The translations under genes and the position numbers were made by a program. DNA of 64,000 bases. Origin: Terriglobia bacterium. Its GTDB lineage: Bacteria; Acidobacteriota; Terriglobia; UBA7540. The DNA is taken from NCBI GenBank assembly GCA_035712365.1, contig DASTAW010000062.1, positions 1-64,000 of the forward strand. Reading direction: 5' to 3'. The notes under the pieces were generated by a model, which did not search any database, was not told where the DNA came from, and was given only the letters and a program-made list of their open reading frames with translations. Within the stretch, counting starts at the first letter, position 1. Each line of letters begins with the position of its first letter. Below are positions 1 to 8,443 of the stretch, piece by piece.

Positions 1-501
1 CCGCCCCTCGGCGTCGTACTCGTAGGTGGACCATATGTCGTTCAACTGGTTGCCGGCCGCGTCGTAACTGACGGCAGTGCTTCCGATGCTCGTGAGTCGG
101 TTCGTGCTTGAATTATAGCTCATCGCTGGGCACAAACCACCGCCCGAGCCCGGAACACACGTTCCGTTCCCGTACTGGTCGTAGCTGTACATCAGATCGT
201 AGGCCGGACTCCCCGAAGCTACGGCGTGCGTCAGCCGATTCACGGCATCATAACAGTAGGTGAAGGTGTGGCTGTAACCCGCATTCACATTGTCCGTGTA
301 GGTTTCGCCCGTAATGCTGCCGTTGTCGCCCGCACCTTGCGGCAGCGAGCACGGCGGATTCGGGCTTGGCGCGTAGCTGTACGTCAGAGAATAATCGGCT
401 GACAGATTGCTCGAATTGCCCAGTTCCATCAGCGTCGGTTGAAGCCGATTGTTATACTGGCGCGTCTCCTGGGACTGTGCGCAGCCTTGACCCCCGCACA
501 T
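1..501 (-). CDS. RHS/YD-repeat protein, partial, 5' end possibly broken
   Basis: An open frame runs off the left edge. It contains tyrosine-aspartate (YD) motifs such as FTYCYDAVNRLTHA, MYSYDQYGNG, VSYDAAGNQLND and YEYDAEGR, the signature of RHS repeats that build a large beta cocoon around a C-terminal, often toxic, domain. The C-terminus lies outside the window. In the same frame a TAG stop lies at 532-534, so the first usable ATG is at 501. Upstream of the stop the same frame (532-720) opens with a hydrophobic signal-peptide-like stretch, and another frame (452-718) also reads through. The gene is therefore either 5' truncated or frameshifted. The YD repeats are seen directly; the breakage is inferred. 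Confidence 0.7.
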   Translation of the reverse strand, partial: MCGGQGCAQSQETRQYNNRLQPTLMELGNSSNLSADYSLTYSYAPSPNPPCSLPQGAGDNGSITGETYTDNVNAGYSHTFTYCYDAVNRLTHAVASGSPAYDLMYSYDQYGNGTCVPGSGGGLCPAMSYNSSTNRLTSIGSTAVSYDAAGNQLNDIWSTYEYDAEGR

Positions 502-720
502 CGTGTCGATGGCGCCCCAGGGGGGCCAACCCTAGGGCGTGAGGCATTCCGTTGCCGTCTTGAAATACGTAATCCGTGAGGCAAAAGAATGCAGCGGCAA
601 GGCCGCCGAAGGCCAGCCGACGGAGTTCCAACTTTGTCGCTTTGGGGAAAACCCGAAGAATCCGGCCGGACAAGAAAGAAAGAGCAGGAACGTTAGCAAT
701 CCACGAGCGAGCAGGCACAC

Positions 721-1017
721 GTCACCTCCGGCGCGCAGCTTCTAGTGCGGTCTTTCTTGAGTGCGCAATACGATCAAAGAAATGTTGGGAAACTTAATAG
801 CACCTGAGAAGATTACATGTCAAGCACAAATTTTCGAAAACGCAACTAACGCTTTAAGCGCCCGCAGAAAGATTCTTCGCCTGACCAGCTATCATCGCAA
901 GGGTGCGCTGGGCGGGAAATCCACCGCACTGCGATGGAGTGCGAAGTCCAGGGCGGCTCCGCGGCTTTTCCGCAATTCATTAAGATCGGCGATAATAGAA
1001 ACATCTGACAAAGGGAC
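721..1017. other. Intergenic region upstream of uvrC
   Basis: About 300 bases without a convincing gene. A GATAAT hexamer at 991-996 could serve as a -10 box for uvrC, but there is no clear -35. A purine-rich AAAGGGA sits directly before the uvrC ATG, closer than usual for a ribosome binding site. Confidence 0.4.
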
Positions 1018-2832
1018 ATGAACGAACATCTCAAGGAAAGAGCGGAAGAACTTCCGGCGCGGCCGGGCGTATATCTTTTTAAGGACTCTGCCGGGCGGCC
1101 GATTTACGTGGGGAAGGCCAAGTCATTGCGCCACCGTGTGCGGTCTTACTTTCAGGATTCGCGTCCCAGCGACGAAAAGCGCGACCGCCTGCTCGACGTG
1201 GCCGCCGAGCTCGAAACCATTCTGGTGGACAATGAGAAAGAAGCCCTTGCGCTCGAAAATAATCTGATCAAGCAGTTCAAGCCACGTTACAACGTGCTGC
1301 TGCGCGACGACAAGACCTATCCCTACATCAAGCTCACTTTGCACGAGCGCTTTCCGCGCGTGTATGTCACCCGCCGATTAAGGAAAGACGGGTCTCGCTA
1401 TTACGGGCCATATTTTCCCGGCGGGCTTGCCTACCGGATTGTGGACCTGATCCACCGCCGGTTCTTTGTGCCATCGTGCAAAGTGGACCTGACACGTTAC
1501 CATCCACGCCCCTGCCTTCAGTACTACATCAAGCGCTGCCTGGGACCGTGCGTCGAAGGCTTGACCACTCCGGAACGGTATGCCGAAGCGGTGCGCGACG
1601 TGCGTATGTTTCTGGAAGGCCGCGAAAGCGAGCTGATGAGGGACCTGCACAATCGCATGGAGCGCGCTTCAGAAGATCAGCGCTATGAAGAGGCCGGACG
1701 CTATCGCGATCAGTTGCTCACTGTCGAAGAGCTGCGCGAGCGGCAGAAAATGGCCGCATCGTCCGGCGAAGATTTCGACATCTTCGGGTTCCATCGAGAA
1801 GCTGCGCAAATGGCCGTGGACCTCTTCCACTTCCGCAACGGCCGCACGGTGGACCGCCGGGAATTTTTCTGGGAAGACCTCGCTGAGCCTGACCTCGGCG
1901 ATGTCTTCGCAGCGCTGGTGAAACAGGTCTACCTCGATCAGCAGTACGTGCCGGGAGAAATCTACGTGCCGGTCGGATTTGAAGACCAGGGATTGCTTGC
2001 GGAAATCCTGTCGGAGAAACGCGGGCGCTCCGTGCACATCTACACTCCAGAGGCCGGCAGGCGGCGCGGGTTGCTGGAGCTGGTCGCCCGAAACGCGCGC
2101 CACTCTTTCGAACGCAGGTTCCGGGTCCTCAAACCGAGGACGGAGGAGATGCTCGGCGAACTGGCCGACGTCCTCGATCTCGATAAGCCCCCCCGGCGGA
2201 TCGAGGCGTTCGACGTTTCGCACATCCAGGGCACTGACATTGTGGCCTCGATGGTCGTATGCGAAGATGGCCACATGACAAAGTCCGATTACAGGAAGTT
2301 CATCATTAAAACGGTCCCGCAGAATGACGATTTTGCCAGCATGCGCGAAGTCGTGGGTCGGCGTTACCGCCGCTTGCAGCAGGAAAACAAAAAGCTCCCC
2401 GATCTGGTCTTGATCGACGGTGGCGTGGGGCAGCTCCATGCCGCAGCAGACGCACTGGCCGGACTCGAGATCATCAACCAGCCGCTGGCCAGCATCGCAA
2501 AAAGGGAGGAGATCCTGTACGTCTACGGGCGTGAAGATGAGCCAGTGGTCCTTGACCATCACTCGCCCGCTCTTCACCTGATCCAGCGCATCAGGGACGA
2601 GGCGCACCGGTTTGCCGTTACGTTCCATCGAAAGCGCCGCACGCGCCGGGATCTCACCTCAGAACTACTTGAAATCCCCGGCGTGGGTGAGCGCACGGCC
2701 AGAAGGCTGCTAGAGCACTTTGGCAGCCTGGCCAAGCTCGAATCCGTTAGTCAAGAGGAACTGTGCCAGATTGTGACACAAAAGCAGACTATGAGGATAA
2801 TGGAGTATCTGGCGGCGCGAACCCGCAATTAA
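1018..2832 (+). CDS. uvrC: Excinuclease ABC subunit C
   Basis: UvrC makes both incisions flanking UvrB-bound DNA damage in nucleotide excision repair. The 604-residue protein has the full family architecture: an N-terminal GIY-YIG nuclease (GVYLF near residue 18, then IYVGKAKSLR), a cysteine group around residues 158-182 ending in CLQYYIKRCLGPC that matches the conserved UvrC iron-sulfur cysteines, a UVR motif near 200-235 for UvrB contact, the RNase H-like C-terminal nuclease (DVSHIQGTD near 400, LIDGGVGQL near 470), and a terminal helix-hairpin-helix pair (IPGVGERTARRLL). Length is typical. The ATG at 1018 gives the expected N-terminus. It appears to be transcribed alone. Confidence 0.97.
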   Translation: MNEHLKERAEELPARPGVYLFKDSAGRPIYVGKAKSLRHRVRSYFQDSRPSDEKRDRLLDVAAELETILVDNEKEALALENNLIKQFKPRYNVLLRDDKTYPYIKLTLHERFPRVYVTRRLRKDGSRYYGPYFPGGLAYRIVDLIHRRFFVPSCKVDLTRYHPRPCLQYYIKRCLGPCVEGLTTPERYAEAVRDVRMFLEGRESELMRDLHNRMERASEDQRYEEAGRYRDQLLTVEELRERQKMAASSGEDFDIFGFHREAAQMAVDLFHFRNGRTVDRREFFWEDLAEPDLGDVFAALVKQVYLDQQYVPGEIYVPVGFEDQGLLAEILSEKRGRSVHIYTPEAGRRRGLLELVARNARHSFERRFRVLKPRTEEMLGELADVLDLDKPPRRIEAFDVSHIQGTDIVASMVVCEDGHMTKSDYRKFIIKTVPQNDDFASMREVVGRRYRRLQQENKKLPDLVLIDGGVGQLHAAADALAGLEIINQPLASIAKREEILYVYGREDEPVVLDHHSPALHLIQRIRDEAHRFAVTFHRKRRTRRDLTSELLEIPGVGERTARRLLEHFGSLAKLESVSQEELCQIVTQKQTMRIMEYLAARTRN

Positions 2833-2873
2833 TAAATAGACAGTCCAGTCGTAATATTAATAATTGCTTTAGA

Positions 2874-2879
2874 TATAAT
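2874..2879 (+). promoter_or_regulatory. Candidate -10 box for the YtxH operon
   Basis: A perfect TATAAT lies in an AT-rich stretch (2831-2900) just after uvrC and about 65 bases before the first YtxH ATG. No good -35 hexamer is visible 16-18 bases upstream, so this is a weak call based on composition and position. Confidence 0.4.
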
Positions 2880-2942
2880 GAACTTTGTAGTTGAAAATCC
2901 AACCGGACTTTGATATCTTTCTCTTGTCAAAGGAGGTTTACC

Positions 2943-3176
2943 ATGAAGACGAAAAGCATGCTTTACGGCTTGGGTATCCTGTCCGCCGGCGTGGGCATTG
3001 GTGCTGCGATGGGTCTCCTTTACGCTCCTCAGAGCGGACGTCAAACGAGGAAGCTGATTTCCAGGGCCGCGGAAGACGGTGCTGATTTTGTTGCGGAACG
3101 GAGTCGTGACATTTGCCGGCAGGCCGAGGAAGCATTTGAGCGAGGTAAGGATCTGGCGACCAGGCTGGTTGCCTGA
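2943..3176 (+). CDS. YtxH domain-containing protein
   Basis: A 77-residue protein with one N-terminal glycine-rich hydrophobic segment (LYGLGILSAGVGIGAAMGLLYAP) followed by SGRQTRKLISRAAEDG and a charged helical tail. This is the YtxH pattern: a membrane-anchored small protein with a LLYAPxSGxxTR motif. Function is unknown beyond a link to envelope or general stress in Bacillus. The ATG at 2943 was chosen because a strong AAAGGAGG sits 5-12 bases upstream; an upstream start at 2910 would put this site inside the coding region. It is followed 21 bases later by a second YtxH gene. Confidence 0.85.
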   Translation: MKTKSMLYGLGILSAGVGIGAAMGLLYAPQSGRQTRKLISRAAEDGADFVAERSRDICRQAEEAFERGKDLATRLVA

Positions 3177-3197
3177 GAGAATTCAGGAGGATATTCT

Positions 3198-3497
3198 ATG
3201 AGCGAAAGCAACGGAGGGTCGAAATTGGCTTTCTTTCTGGCTGGAGCAGGGATTGGGGCGATACTGGCCTTGCTTTTTGCTCCCAAAACGGGCCAGGAGA
3301 CGCGCGACTACATCGCGCAGCGGGCCAGTGAAAGCAGGGACCGTGTCGCGGAAAAGAGCAAGGAATACCGCCAGAGGGCCGAAGGTTACGTCGACCGGGC
3401 CCGGGGCACGGTTGCCAAGCAGAAGGAACAGTTGTCCGCCGCGCTTGAAGCCGGCAAACAAGCTTACCGGGAGGAAAAGGGCAAGGTGGCTCAGTAA
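3198..3497 (+). CDS. YtxH domain-containing protein (second copy)
   Basis: 99 residues. The hydrophobic segment AFFLAGAGIGAILALLFAP is followed by KTGQETRDYIAQRA, the same YtxH signature as the preceding gene. A longer lysine/glutamate/arginine-rich helical tail is likely to be coiled or to bind envelope partners. It has its own ribosome binding site (AGGAGG at about 3186). It probably arose by tandem duplication and is co-transcribed with the first copy and the DUF948-like gene that follows 35 bases later. Confidence 0.85.
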   Translation: MSESNGGSKLAFFLAGAGIGAILALLFAPKTGQETRDYIAQRASESRDRVAEKSKEYRQRAEGYVDRARGTVAKQKEQLSAALEAGKQAYREEKGKVAQ

Positions 3498-3532
3498 ACC
3501 GCTGTAGGCCACAGGCGGCCGAGAGTAGCGTA

Positions 3533-4045
3533 ATGGTTCATGAGACCCTGTTGACAGTTTTCATTATCATTGCCGCCGCAGCCCTTGTTCTGCAGGGCCT
3601 TGCCATGTTCGGACTGTACAAGGTGGTCGAGCGCATGCATGGTGAGGTATCATCCTTGCGGGCGGAGGTCTCAAGCCACATCGATCCGCTGGCCGACTCT
3701 CTCGTCGAAATCGTGGCGAATTCCCGCGATCCTCTACGATCCATCACTGCCGACCTGGCGGAGGTCGCCCGCGTCCTGCGCGAACGCACCGGGAGCGTGG
3801 ACGAAGTCATCGATGACCTGCTGGACCGCTTCCGGCTGCAGGTCATCCGCGTTGACCAAACCATCACTGACGTGCTGGAAAAAGTGGACAGGACCACCAC
3901 CGCCGTCCAGCGCAACATCATCGCTCCCGTCTCGGAAGCGTCCGCCGTTCTGAAGGGCGTCCAGGCGGGGCTCGATTTCTTCTTGTCACGCCGCCGCCAG
4001 GCCTACACCAGCGACGTCCCGCAAGATGAGCAGATGTTCATCTAG
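3533..4045 (+). CDS. DUF948-like membrane-anchored protein
   Basis: 170 residues. One N-terminal transmembrane helix (about residues 5-28, VFIIIAAAALVLQGLAMFGLY) is followed by a long predicted amphipathic/coiled region with valine and leucine heptads and no cysteines. This resembles DUF948 (YtxG-like) proteins, which also carry one TM segment and a helical tail. Its position after two YtxH genes supports this, because YtxG and YtxH are neighbours in Bacillus subtilis. The molecular function is unknown. Confidence 0.6.
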   Translation: MVHETLLTVFIIIAAAALVLQGLAMFGLYKVVERMHGEVSSLRAEVSSHIDPLADSLVEIVANSRDPLRSITADLAEVARVLRERTGSVDEVIDDLLDRFRLQVIRVDQTITDVLEKVDRTTTAVQRNIIAPVSEASAVLKGVQAGLDFFLSRRRQAYTSDVPQDEQMFI

Positions 4046-4559
4046 TGGATTGGTTTGTCACTCCGGGCCCGCTCGCCCTCCGCCTGCGAACGGCGCTGGT
4101 CCCGCAGAGCGGGAGAAGGGGCTGAAGGTAGACTGCGCGAAGAATCTGGGCATTTATATTCAGACAAATACTGGGATGCTTCGCGACGCTCAGCATGACA
4201 CCGGACCTGGAGACCGCGGCCGCCGGGGCTCCCAGGAGCTGGTGGCGTGGAGCGGTCCGAAAAGTCTTCAAAAAGCGCAGGGGTGGCACGCGCGCCCCGC
4301 CCCTGACGGATCACGGCCAGGCCCACCCCGAGCGAAGCGAACGGGATGGCCGTGCCACACGTAATCCCGCTTGCTCAAACGTTCATCCCATTCCACACGC
4401 AAGGCAACTCCGGCAAGAGAGAAATCCTTGTCCCGCCATCAGCGGCCCTCAGGAGCGGCTGGCCCAGGAAAAAGCAGAGCTGAACCATCCCTCCCGTCGC
4501 GCCCGGCGCGCCCGACGCGAGCGCCGAAACGCGCGATTTCTCTGCCTAAAAGAGTACGT
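4046..4559. other. Gene-free stretch with several intergenic repeats
   Basis: About 510 bases with no convincing gene. It holds a short perfect hairpin at 4100-4114 (TCCCGC, 3-base loop, GCGGGA), a segment at about 4164-4200 resembling the TTCCTCG...GGAATGAC repeats near 8.6 kb, and an inverted pair GTGGCACG...CGTGCCAC at roughly 4282-4360. A frame extending the glycosyltransferase upstream through here is arginine/serine-rich and not protein-like. Confidence 0.5.
4276..4363. repeat. GTGGCACG-bounded intergenic repeat
   Basis: The segment opens with GGGTGGCACGCGCGCCCC and closes with GGATGGCCGTGCCACACG, so its ends form an inverted repeat. A related half-unit (TGTGGCACGGGCGTCTCGCC) lies at about 5217-5236, directly after the glycosyltransferase stop. 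Such GTGGCAC units look like a dispersed non-coding repeat family. Boundaries are approximate. Confidence 0.45.
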
Positions 4560-5216
4560 TTGCTGCCTGCCGTGGCCACCTTTGCCCGCGCCGTTCATCC
4601 CGGAAAAACCAAGACAAGGCTGATTCCCGCGCTCGGTCCGCAGGGAGCGGCGGAATTGCACCAGGCGCTGGTCTCTGACGCTCTCCGCAAGGTGGCGGGG
4701 CTTGCGGGCAAGGCAGGGTGTTACGTCTTTACGGCAGGCGGCGCCCTGCCAGAGCGGATGGTTCCGCGCGCTTTCGAGCGCCGGCGGCAGCGGGGCCGCG
4801 ACCTGGCCGAGCGGCTCAGCAGGGCCTTTACGCAGCTTCTTCGCGCCCATTCACGAGCGGTGATTATCGGCACCGACTCGCCAACGCTCGCTCCTGCCGT
4901 GCTGCGGCTCGCGCTCGAAGAGCTGCGCACAGTCGATGCGGTGCTGGGGCCGTGCCCGGACGGCGGCTACTATCTCATCGGATTGCGGCGCGCCGTACCC
5001 GGCCTTTTCACCGGCCTGCGCCTCGGAACGGAGTTTGCTTTTGGCGACACGCTCGCAAGCCTGCTGGCGCATGGACTTTCCTGCTCAGTGCTCGAACCTT
5101 GCCCCGATATCGACCGCCCGGAGGACCTGGCCGCGCTGAAAATATGGCTGGCCTCGAATCCCGCCGCCCGCCGCCTCGCCCCACACACCTGGCGCTTCCT
5201 AGCAAAGATGGGTTGA
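4560..5216 (+). CDS. TIGR04282 / DUF2064 family glycosyltransferase
   Basis: Nucleotide-sugar-transferase-like protein of about 218 residues. Family motifs are present in order: FARAVHPGKTKTRL (phosphate-binding start), GTDSPTL, GPCPDGGYYLIGL and CPDIDRPEDL. The family is related to the GT-A fold of MobA/CofC-like enzymes and its substrate is not established. An open frame extends upstream to an ATG at 4371, but that part is low-complexity and unlike the family. I chose TTG 4560, which places the phosphate-binding motif near residue 8 as is usual; GTG 4572 is an equally plausible alternative. No strong ribosome binding site decides between them. Confidence 0.8.
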   Translation: MLPAVATFARAVHPGKTKTRLIPALGPQGAAELHQALVSDALRKVAGLAGKAGCYVFTAGGALPERMVPRAFERRRQRGRDLAERLSRAFTQLLRAHSRAVIIGTDSPTLAPAVLRLALEELRTVDAVLGPCPDGGYYLIGLRRAVPGLFTGLRLGTEFAFGDTLASLLAHGLSCSVLEPCPDIDRPEDLAALKIWLASNPAARRLAPHTWRFLAKMG

Positions 5217-5278
5217 TGTGGCACGGGCGTCTCGCCTTGGGTGCCGCACCTTGATTTTCCCAGAAATTCAAAACCGCG

Positions 5279-5305
5279 TTGACGCTCCGAATTGGGGTGT
5301 ATAAT
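5279..5305 (+). promoter_or_regulatory. Sigma70-type promoter of the kinase gene
   Basis: TTGACG at 5279-5284 and a perfect TATAAT at 5300-5305, separated by 15 bases and with TG directly before the -10. The -10 ends only 11 bases before the kinase ATG at 5317, so a normally placed start site would leave a leader of about five bases. No Shine-Dalgarno sequence is visible. Confidence 0.6.
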
Positions 5306-5316
5306 GCGAAGAAAAC

Positions 5317-8073
5317 ATGGCATTACAGGTGGGGACACGGCTCGGGGTTTACCAGGTTGTCTCGCCACTTGGTGCAGGCGGCATGGGGGAGGTGTATCGC
5401 GCCCGGGACACAAGACTCCAGCGCGACGTCGCCCTCAAAATCCTGCCCGAAACCACGGCCCGTGATCCCCAGCGCATGGCGCGGTTTGAGCGCGAAGCGC
5501 AGGTCCTTGCCTCCTTGAATCACCCCAACATCGCAGCCATTCATGGCCTTGAAGAATCGAACGGCGTCCGCGCGCTGGTGATGGAACTGGTGGAAGGCGA
5601 GACGCTGGCGGAACGACTTAGGATTACGACTCGCGTAGGGGAGGGCTCTACACTACCGCGGGAGCGCGGGGCGCTCCCGTACGAAGACGCCCTGCCCATG
5701 GCCCGGCAGATTGTCGAAGCGCTGGAATACGCGCATGAGCACGGTGTGATCCATCGCGATCTGAAGCCGGCGAACGTGAAGATCACGCCGGAAGGCACGG
5801 TGAAGGTGCTGGATTTTGGTCTGGCCAAGGTTCTGGAGGCACAGGACTCCACGGCCACGACGGATATGGCCAACTCGCCCACGCTGAGTGCTATGGCGAC
5901 CCAAGGAGGAATGATTCTGGGGACGGCGGCCTACATGAGCCCGGAACAGGCGAAGGGGCAGCGTGTAGACCGCCGCTGTGACATCTGGGCGTTTGGCTGC
6001 GTGCTGTTCGAAATGCTGTCGGGCCGGAAGCCTTTCGACGGAGAAACGATTTCCGACGTGCTGGCGGCGGTGATCCGGGCCGAGCCGGAATGGACGGCGC
6101 TGCCGGCAGGAACTCCACCACACATTCAGAGACTCGTCCGCCGTTGTCTGAATAAAGACCCGAAGCAGCGCCTGCGCGATATCGGCGAAGCGCGGATTGC
6201 GATCGAGGAAACGCTGAGGGGTTTCCCCTTACTCACAAGCCCTCTCCCACCGGGTGGGGGTGGTCCCGGAGAACGGGACCGGGTGGGGGTCTCTACGTTC
6301 CGCCGCGTCTTGCCGTGGGTCGTCGCCAGCGTTGCGGTCGCCGCGCTGGGGGTCGTCATGTATATATGGAAATTCGCCGCTCCCGTGCAGCAATCCCCCA
6401 TGCACTTCAGCATGGTCACCAACTTTGCTGGGGTGCAGGCCGCGCCAGCGATTTCTCCCGATGGCCGCTCGGTGGCGTTCGTTTCCAACCGTGAGGGTCA
6501 TTTCAATATTTACGTGGGCCTGGTGCGTGGCGGCAGCCTGGTCCAGATCACCCACGATCCCAATCTAAAATGGCGACCGAGCTGGTCACCGGACGGCGCC
6601 ACGCTCGCTTTCACGCGGCTCAACGACTGGGGCACTTGGGACATCTGGGAAGTTCCGGCTCTGGGCGGAATCCCGCGTCGAGTCATCCTGAACGCCACTG
6701 ACCCTGACTGGTCGCCTGACGGGCATTCGCTCGCTTACACGAACCTGTCGCAGGAAGGGTACGGGGGAATTTGGATTTCCGGCATTTCAGGTGAAAATGC
6801 GCGTCAAGCCGCGCCGCCTTGGGCCGTCCAGGGGTGGGTCCTGGGGTGGGATACCCAGCCGCGCTTTTCTCCGAACGGGCGCCAGATTGCGTTTATCGCC
6901 AGCGGCCCCGACGGCGGGCCATCCGGCAGAATGGCAGTTGCAGACCTCGACTCAGGGAAAACCCGATTCTTGACACGCGATCGTTCGATGGAGCGTTCGC
7001 CTGCTTGGTCTCCGGACGGACGCTCTATTTACTTCGCCTCCAACCGCGGCGGCACGGTCAACATTTGGAAAATTGCCGTCACCGGAGGCGAACCCAATCA
7101 GATCACGGCTGGTGAGGGCGATGACGCCGATCTCGATATCTCAAAGGACGGCAAGAAGATCGTTTTCGGGACGATGCGGCAGAAAATCGGCACCGCTCGC
7201 CTGGATCTTCGGGCAAAGCCGGGCGAGCAAAGCGTGCAGGTCCTTACCGCCGATCCGGCGCGAAATCAGTTTGCGCCTGCCTACTCCGCTGACGGGAAGC
7301 ATCTGGCTTATTTCACCAATTTCAAAGGCGTGGAAAGGGAAGGAATCTGGGTTTCAGACGCCGACGGCTCAAACGCTGCGGCGCTGGCGCAGGATGAGCG
7401 GATCAATATCTTCCCGGCATGGACACCGGATAGCAAGAACCTCGTCTACTCGTCCTTGAGCAGTGACCCGGCCTCCCGGGAATCGGACTATCGCCGCGTC
7501 TCCATATCGGGTGGGACGCCGGAGACGCTGCTAAGCATTCCAATATGGAGCAAGCCGGATGTCGGGCGCAATGGGCGTTTACTCTTTATGGGTGCAACAG
7601 GAAAAGTTCAAGTCTTCGATACGAACACGGGAAAGAGTCACGTGATTGGCAGTCTCTCTAAGACCGTGCCATGGCGCTCTCTGCTCTGGTCGCCGGACGA
7701 GCATTCCGTGGCCTACATGATAAGACCAGGTAAAGAAGACGACCCGAATGCCGGGCTGTGGGTGGATGACCTCAAGAATCCTCCACGGCAAATTTTCCAC
7801 GGCTGGGTCGTTTGGTTTGCTCGCGGTTCGGGGAATGAGCTTTACTTGCTTGAAGGAAAGCCGGACTTGAATGGCGTCCTGTGGAAGCTGAACTGGAACG
7901 GCCAAGGCCTGACACGCACGCCTCGGGTTCTCCCAATTCTCAACAATGCTGGGAGCTATGAACACTTGGAGACGGTCAACGTTTTTGACGTGTCTCCCGA
8001 CGGGCGCTACCTCGTTTTTGACGCGGCCCAGGTGTGGGAAGAAAACATCGGCATGATCGAAAACGTGCGATGA
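5317..8073 (+). CDS. Ser/Thr protein kinase with C-terminal WD40-like (PD40) propeller
   Basis: 918 residues. The N-terminal Hanks-type kinase has a glycine loop (GAGGMGEVYRARD), the ATP lysine in VALKILPE, catalytic HRDLKPANVK, DFGLAK and GTAAYMSPEQ, so it should be active. A linker and one transmembrane helix (about 330-350, LPWVVASVAVAALGVVMYIW) lead to a presumably periplasmic TolB/PD40-type beta propeller with about ten SPDGxxxAF-like repeats. This receptor-kinase architecture is abundant in Acidobacteriota; ligands are unknown. Residues about 308-326 (proline/glycine-rich LPPGGGGPGERDRVG) are encoded by a palindromic repeat of intergenic type. The gene appears to have its own promoter and probably a leaderless mRNA. 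Confidence 0.95.
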   Translation: MALQVGTRLGVYQVVSPLGAGGMGEVYRARDTRLQRDVALKILPETTARDPQRMARFEREAQVLASLNHPNIAAIHGLEESNGVRALVMELVEGETLAERLRITTRVGEGSTLPRERGALPYEDALPMARQIVEALEYAHEHGVIHRDLKPANVKITPEGTVKVLDFGLAKVLEAQDSTATTDMANSPTLSAMATQGGMILGTAAYMSPEQAKGQRVDRRCDIWAFGCVLFEMLSGRKPFDGETISDVLAAVIRAEPEWTALPAGTPPHIQRLVRRCLNKDPKQRLRDIGEARIAIEETLRGFPLLTSPLPPGGGGPGERDRVGVSTFRRVLPWVVASVAVAALGVVMYIWKFAAPVQQSPMHFSMVTNFAGVQAAPAISPDGRSVAFVSNREGHFNIYVGLVRGGSLVQITHDPNLKWRPSWSPDGATLAFTRLNDWGTWDIWEVPALGGIPRRVILNATDPDWSPDGHSLAYTNLSQEGYGGIWISGISGENARQAAPPWAVQGWVLGWDTQPRFSPNGRQIAFIASGPDGGPSGRMAVADLDSGKTRFLTRDRSMERSPAWSPDGRSIYFASNRGGTVNIWKIAVTGGEPNQITAGEGDDADLDISKDGKKIVFGTMRQKIGTARLDLRAKPGEQSVQVLTADPARNQFAPAYSADGKHLAYFTNFKGVEREGIWVSDADGSNAAALAQDERINIFPAWTPDSKNLVYSSLSSDPASRESDYRRVSISGGTPETLLSIPIWSKPDVGRNGRLLFMGATGKVQVFDTNTGKSHVIGSLSKTVPWRSLLWSPDEHSVAYMIRPGKEDDPNAGLWVDDLKNPPRQIFHGWVVWFARGSGNELYLLEGKPDLNGVLWKLNWNGQGLTRTPRVLPILNNAGSYEHLETVNVFDVSPDGRYLVFDAAQVWEENIGMIENVR
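6238..6293 (+). repeat. Intergenic-type palindromic repeat inside the kinase gene
   Basis: The GC-rich stretch CCCTCTCCCACCGGGTGGGG continues to GGGACCGGGTGGGGGTC. It shares its GGGACCGGGTGAGGG-like end with the reverse complement of the intergenic segment at about 8404-8450. It keeps the reading frame and encodes a proline/glycine linker between the kinase domain and the membrane helix. Confidence 0.6.
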
Positions 8074-8077
8074 CGTT

Positions 8078-8359
8078 TTAGCAAAGTGGAGCACGATCAG
8101 GGCTGAGGAGCTTTTCCGGGCCCCTCTGGACAATTTCGTTATAAACGGCTTCCGATTCGAGGCTCCATTGCCAGGTGTCTTCAAAGGCTGTGATCTGGGC
8201 GGCGGACTCTTCTCCGCTTTTTTCCTTGAAGAGCACGTTGTAGGTGGCGCTTGAGTTGAAGGGTGGATCGAGATAGATGAGGTCCACGCTCTCTTTCGCC
8301 ACATGCTCGCGGAGGATTCCGAGGTTGTCGCCAAAATAGAGCTTGTTTTTCCAATCCAT
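8078..8359 (-). pseudogene. DNA methyltransferase fragment (N-terminal part)
   Basis: Only 93 codons remain, beginning MDWKNKLYFGDNLGILREHV and including the catalytic motif IV in LIYLDPPFNSSATYNVLF, as in N6-adenine/N4-cytosine methyltransferases of the site-specific type. Such enzymes normally continue for a further 200-400 residues with the SAM-binding FxGxG motif. Here the frame ends at a TAA four bases beyond the convergent kinase stop. The last residues (PDRAPLC) are not family-like, which suggests a deletion or rearrangement. It is unlikely to be active. An in-frame ATG 21 bases upstream (8380) is possible. Confidence 0.75.
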
Positions 8360-8443
8360 TTGCGCAAAAGGATAGCACAAACGGGGAACGCTGGCGCACG
8401 CAAGATGCCCTCACCCGGTCCCGCCCCGCAAGGCGGGAGGACT

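Noticed and set aside
1669-2628. 319-codon open frame antisense to uvrC
   Set aside because: uvrC is unambiguous; long antisense frames are common at this GC content and this one has no family features.
4371-4559. N-terminal extension of the glycosyltransferase
   Set aside because: Low-complexity, arginine-rich, no family similarity and it runs through intergenic repeats.
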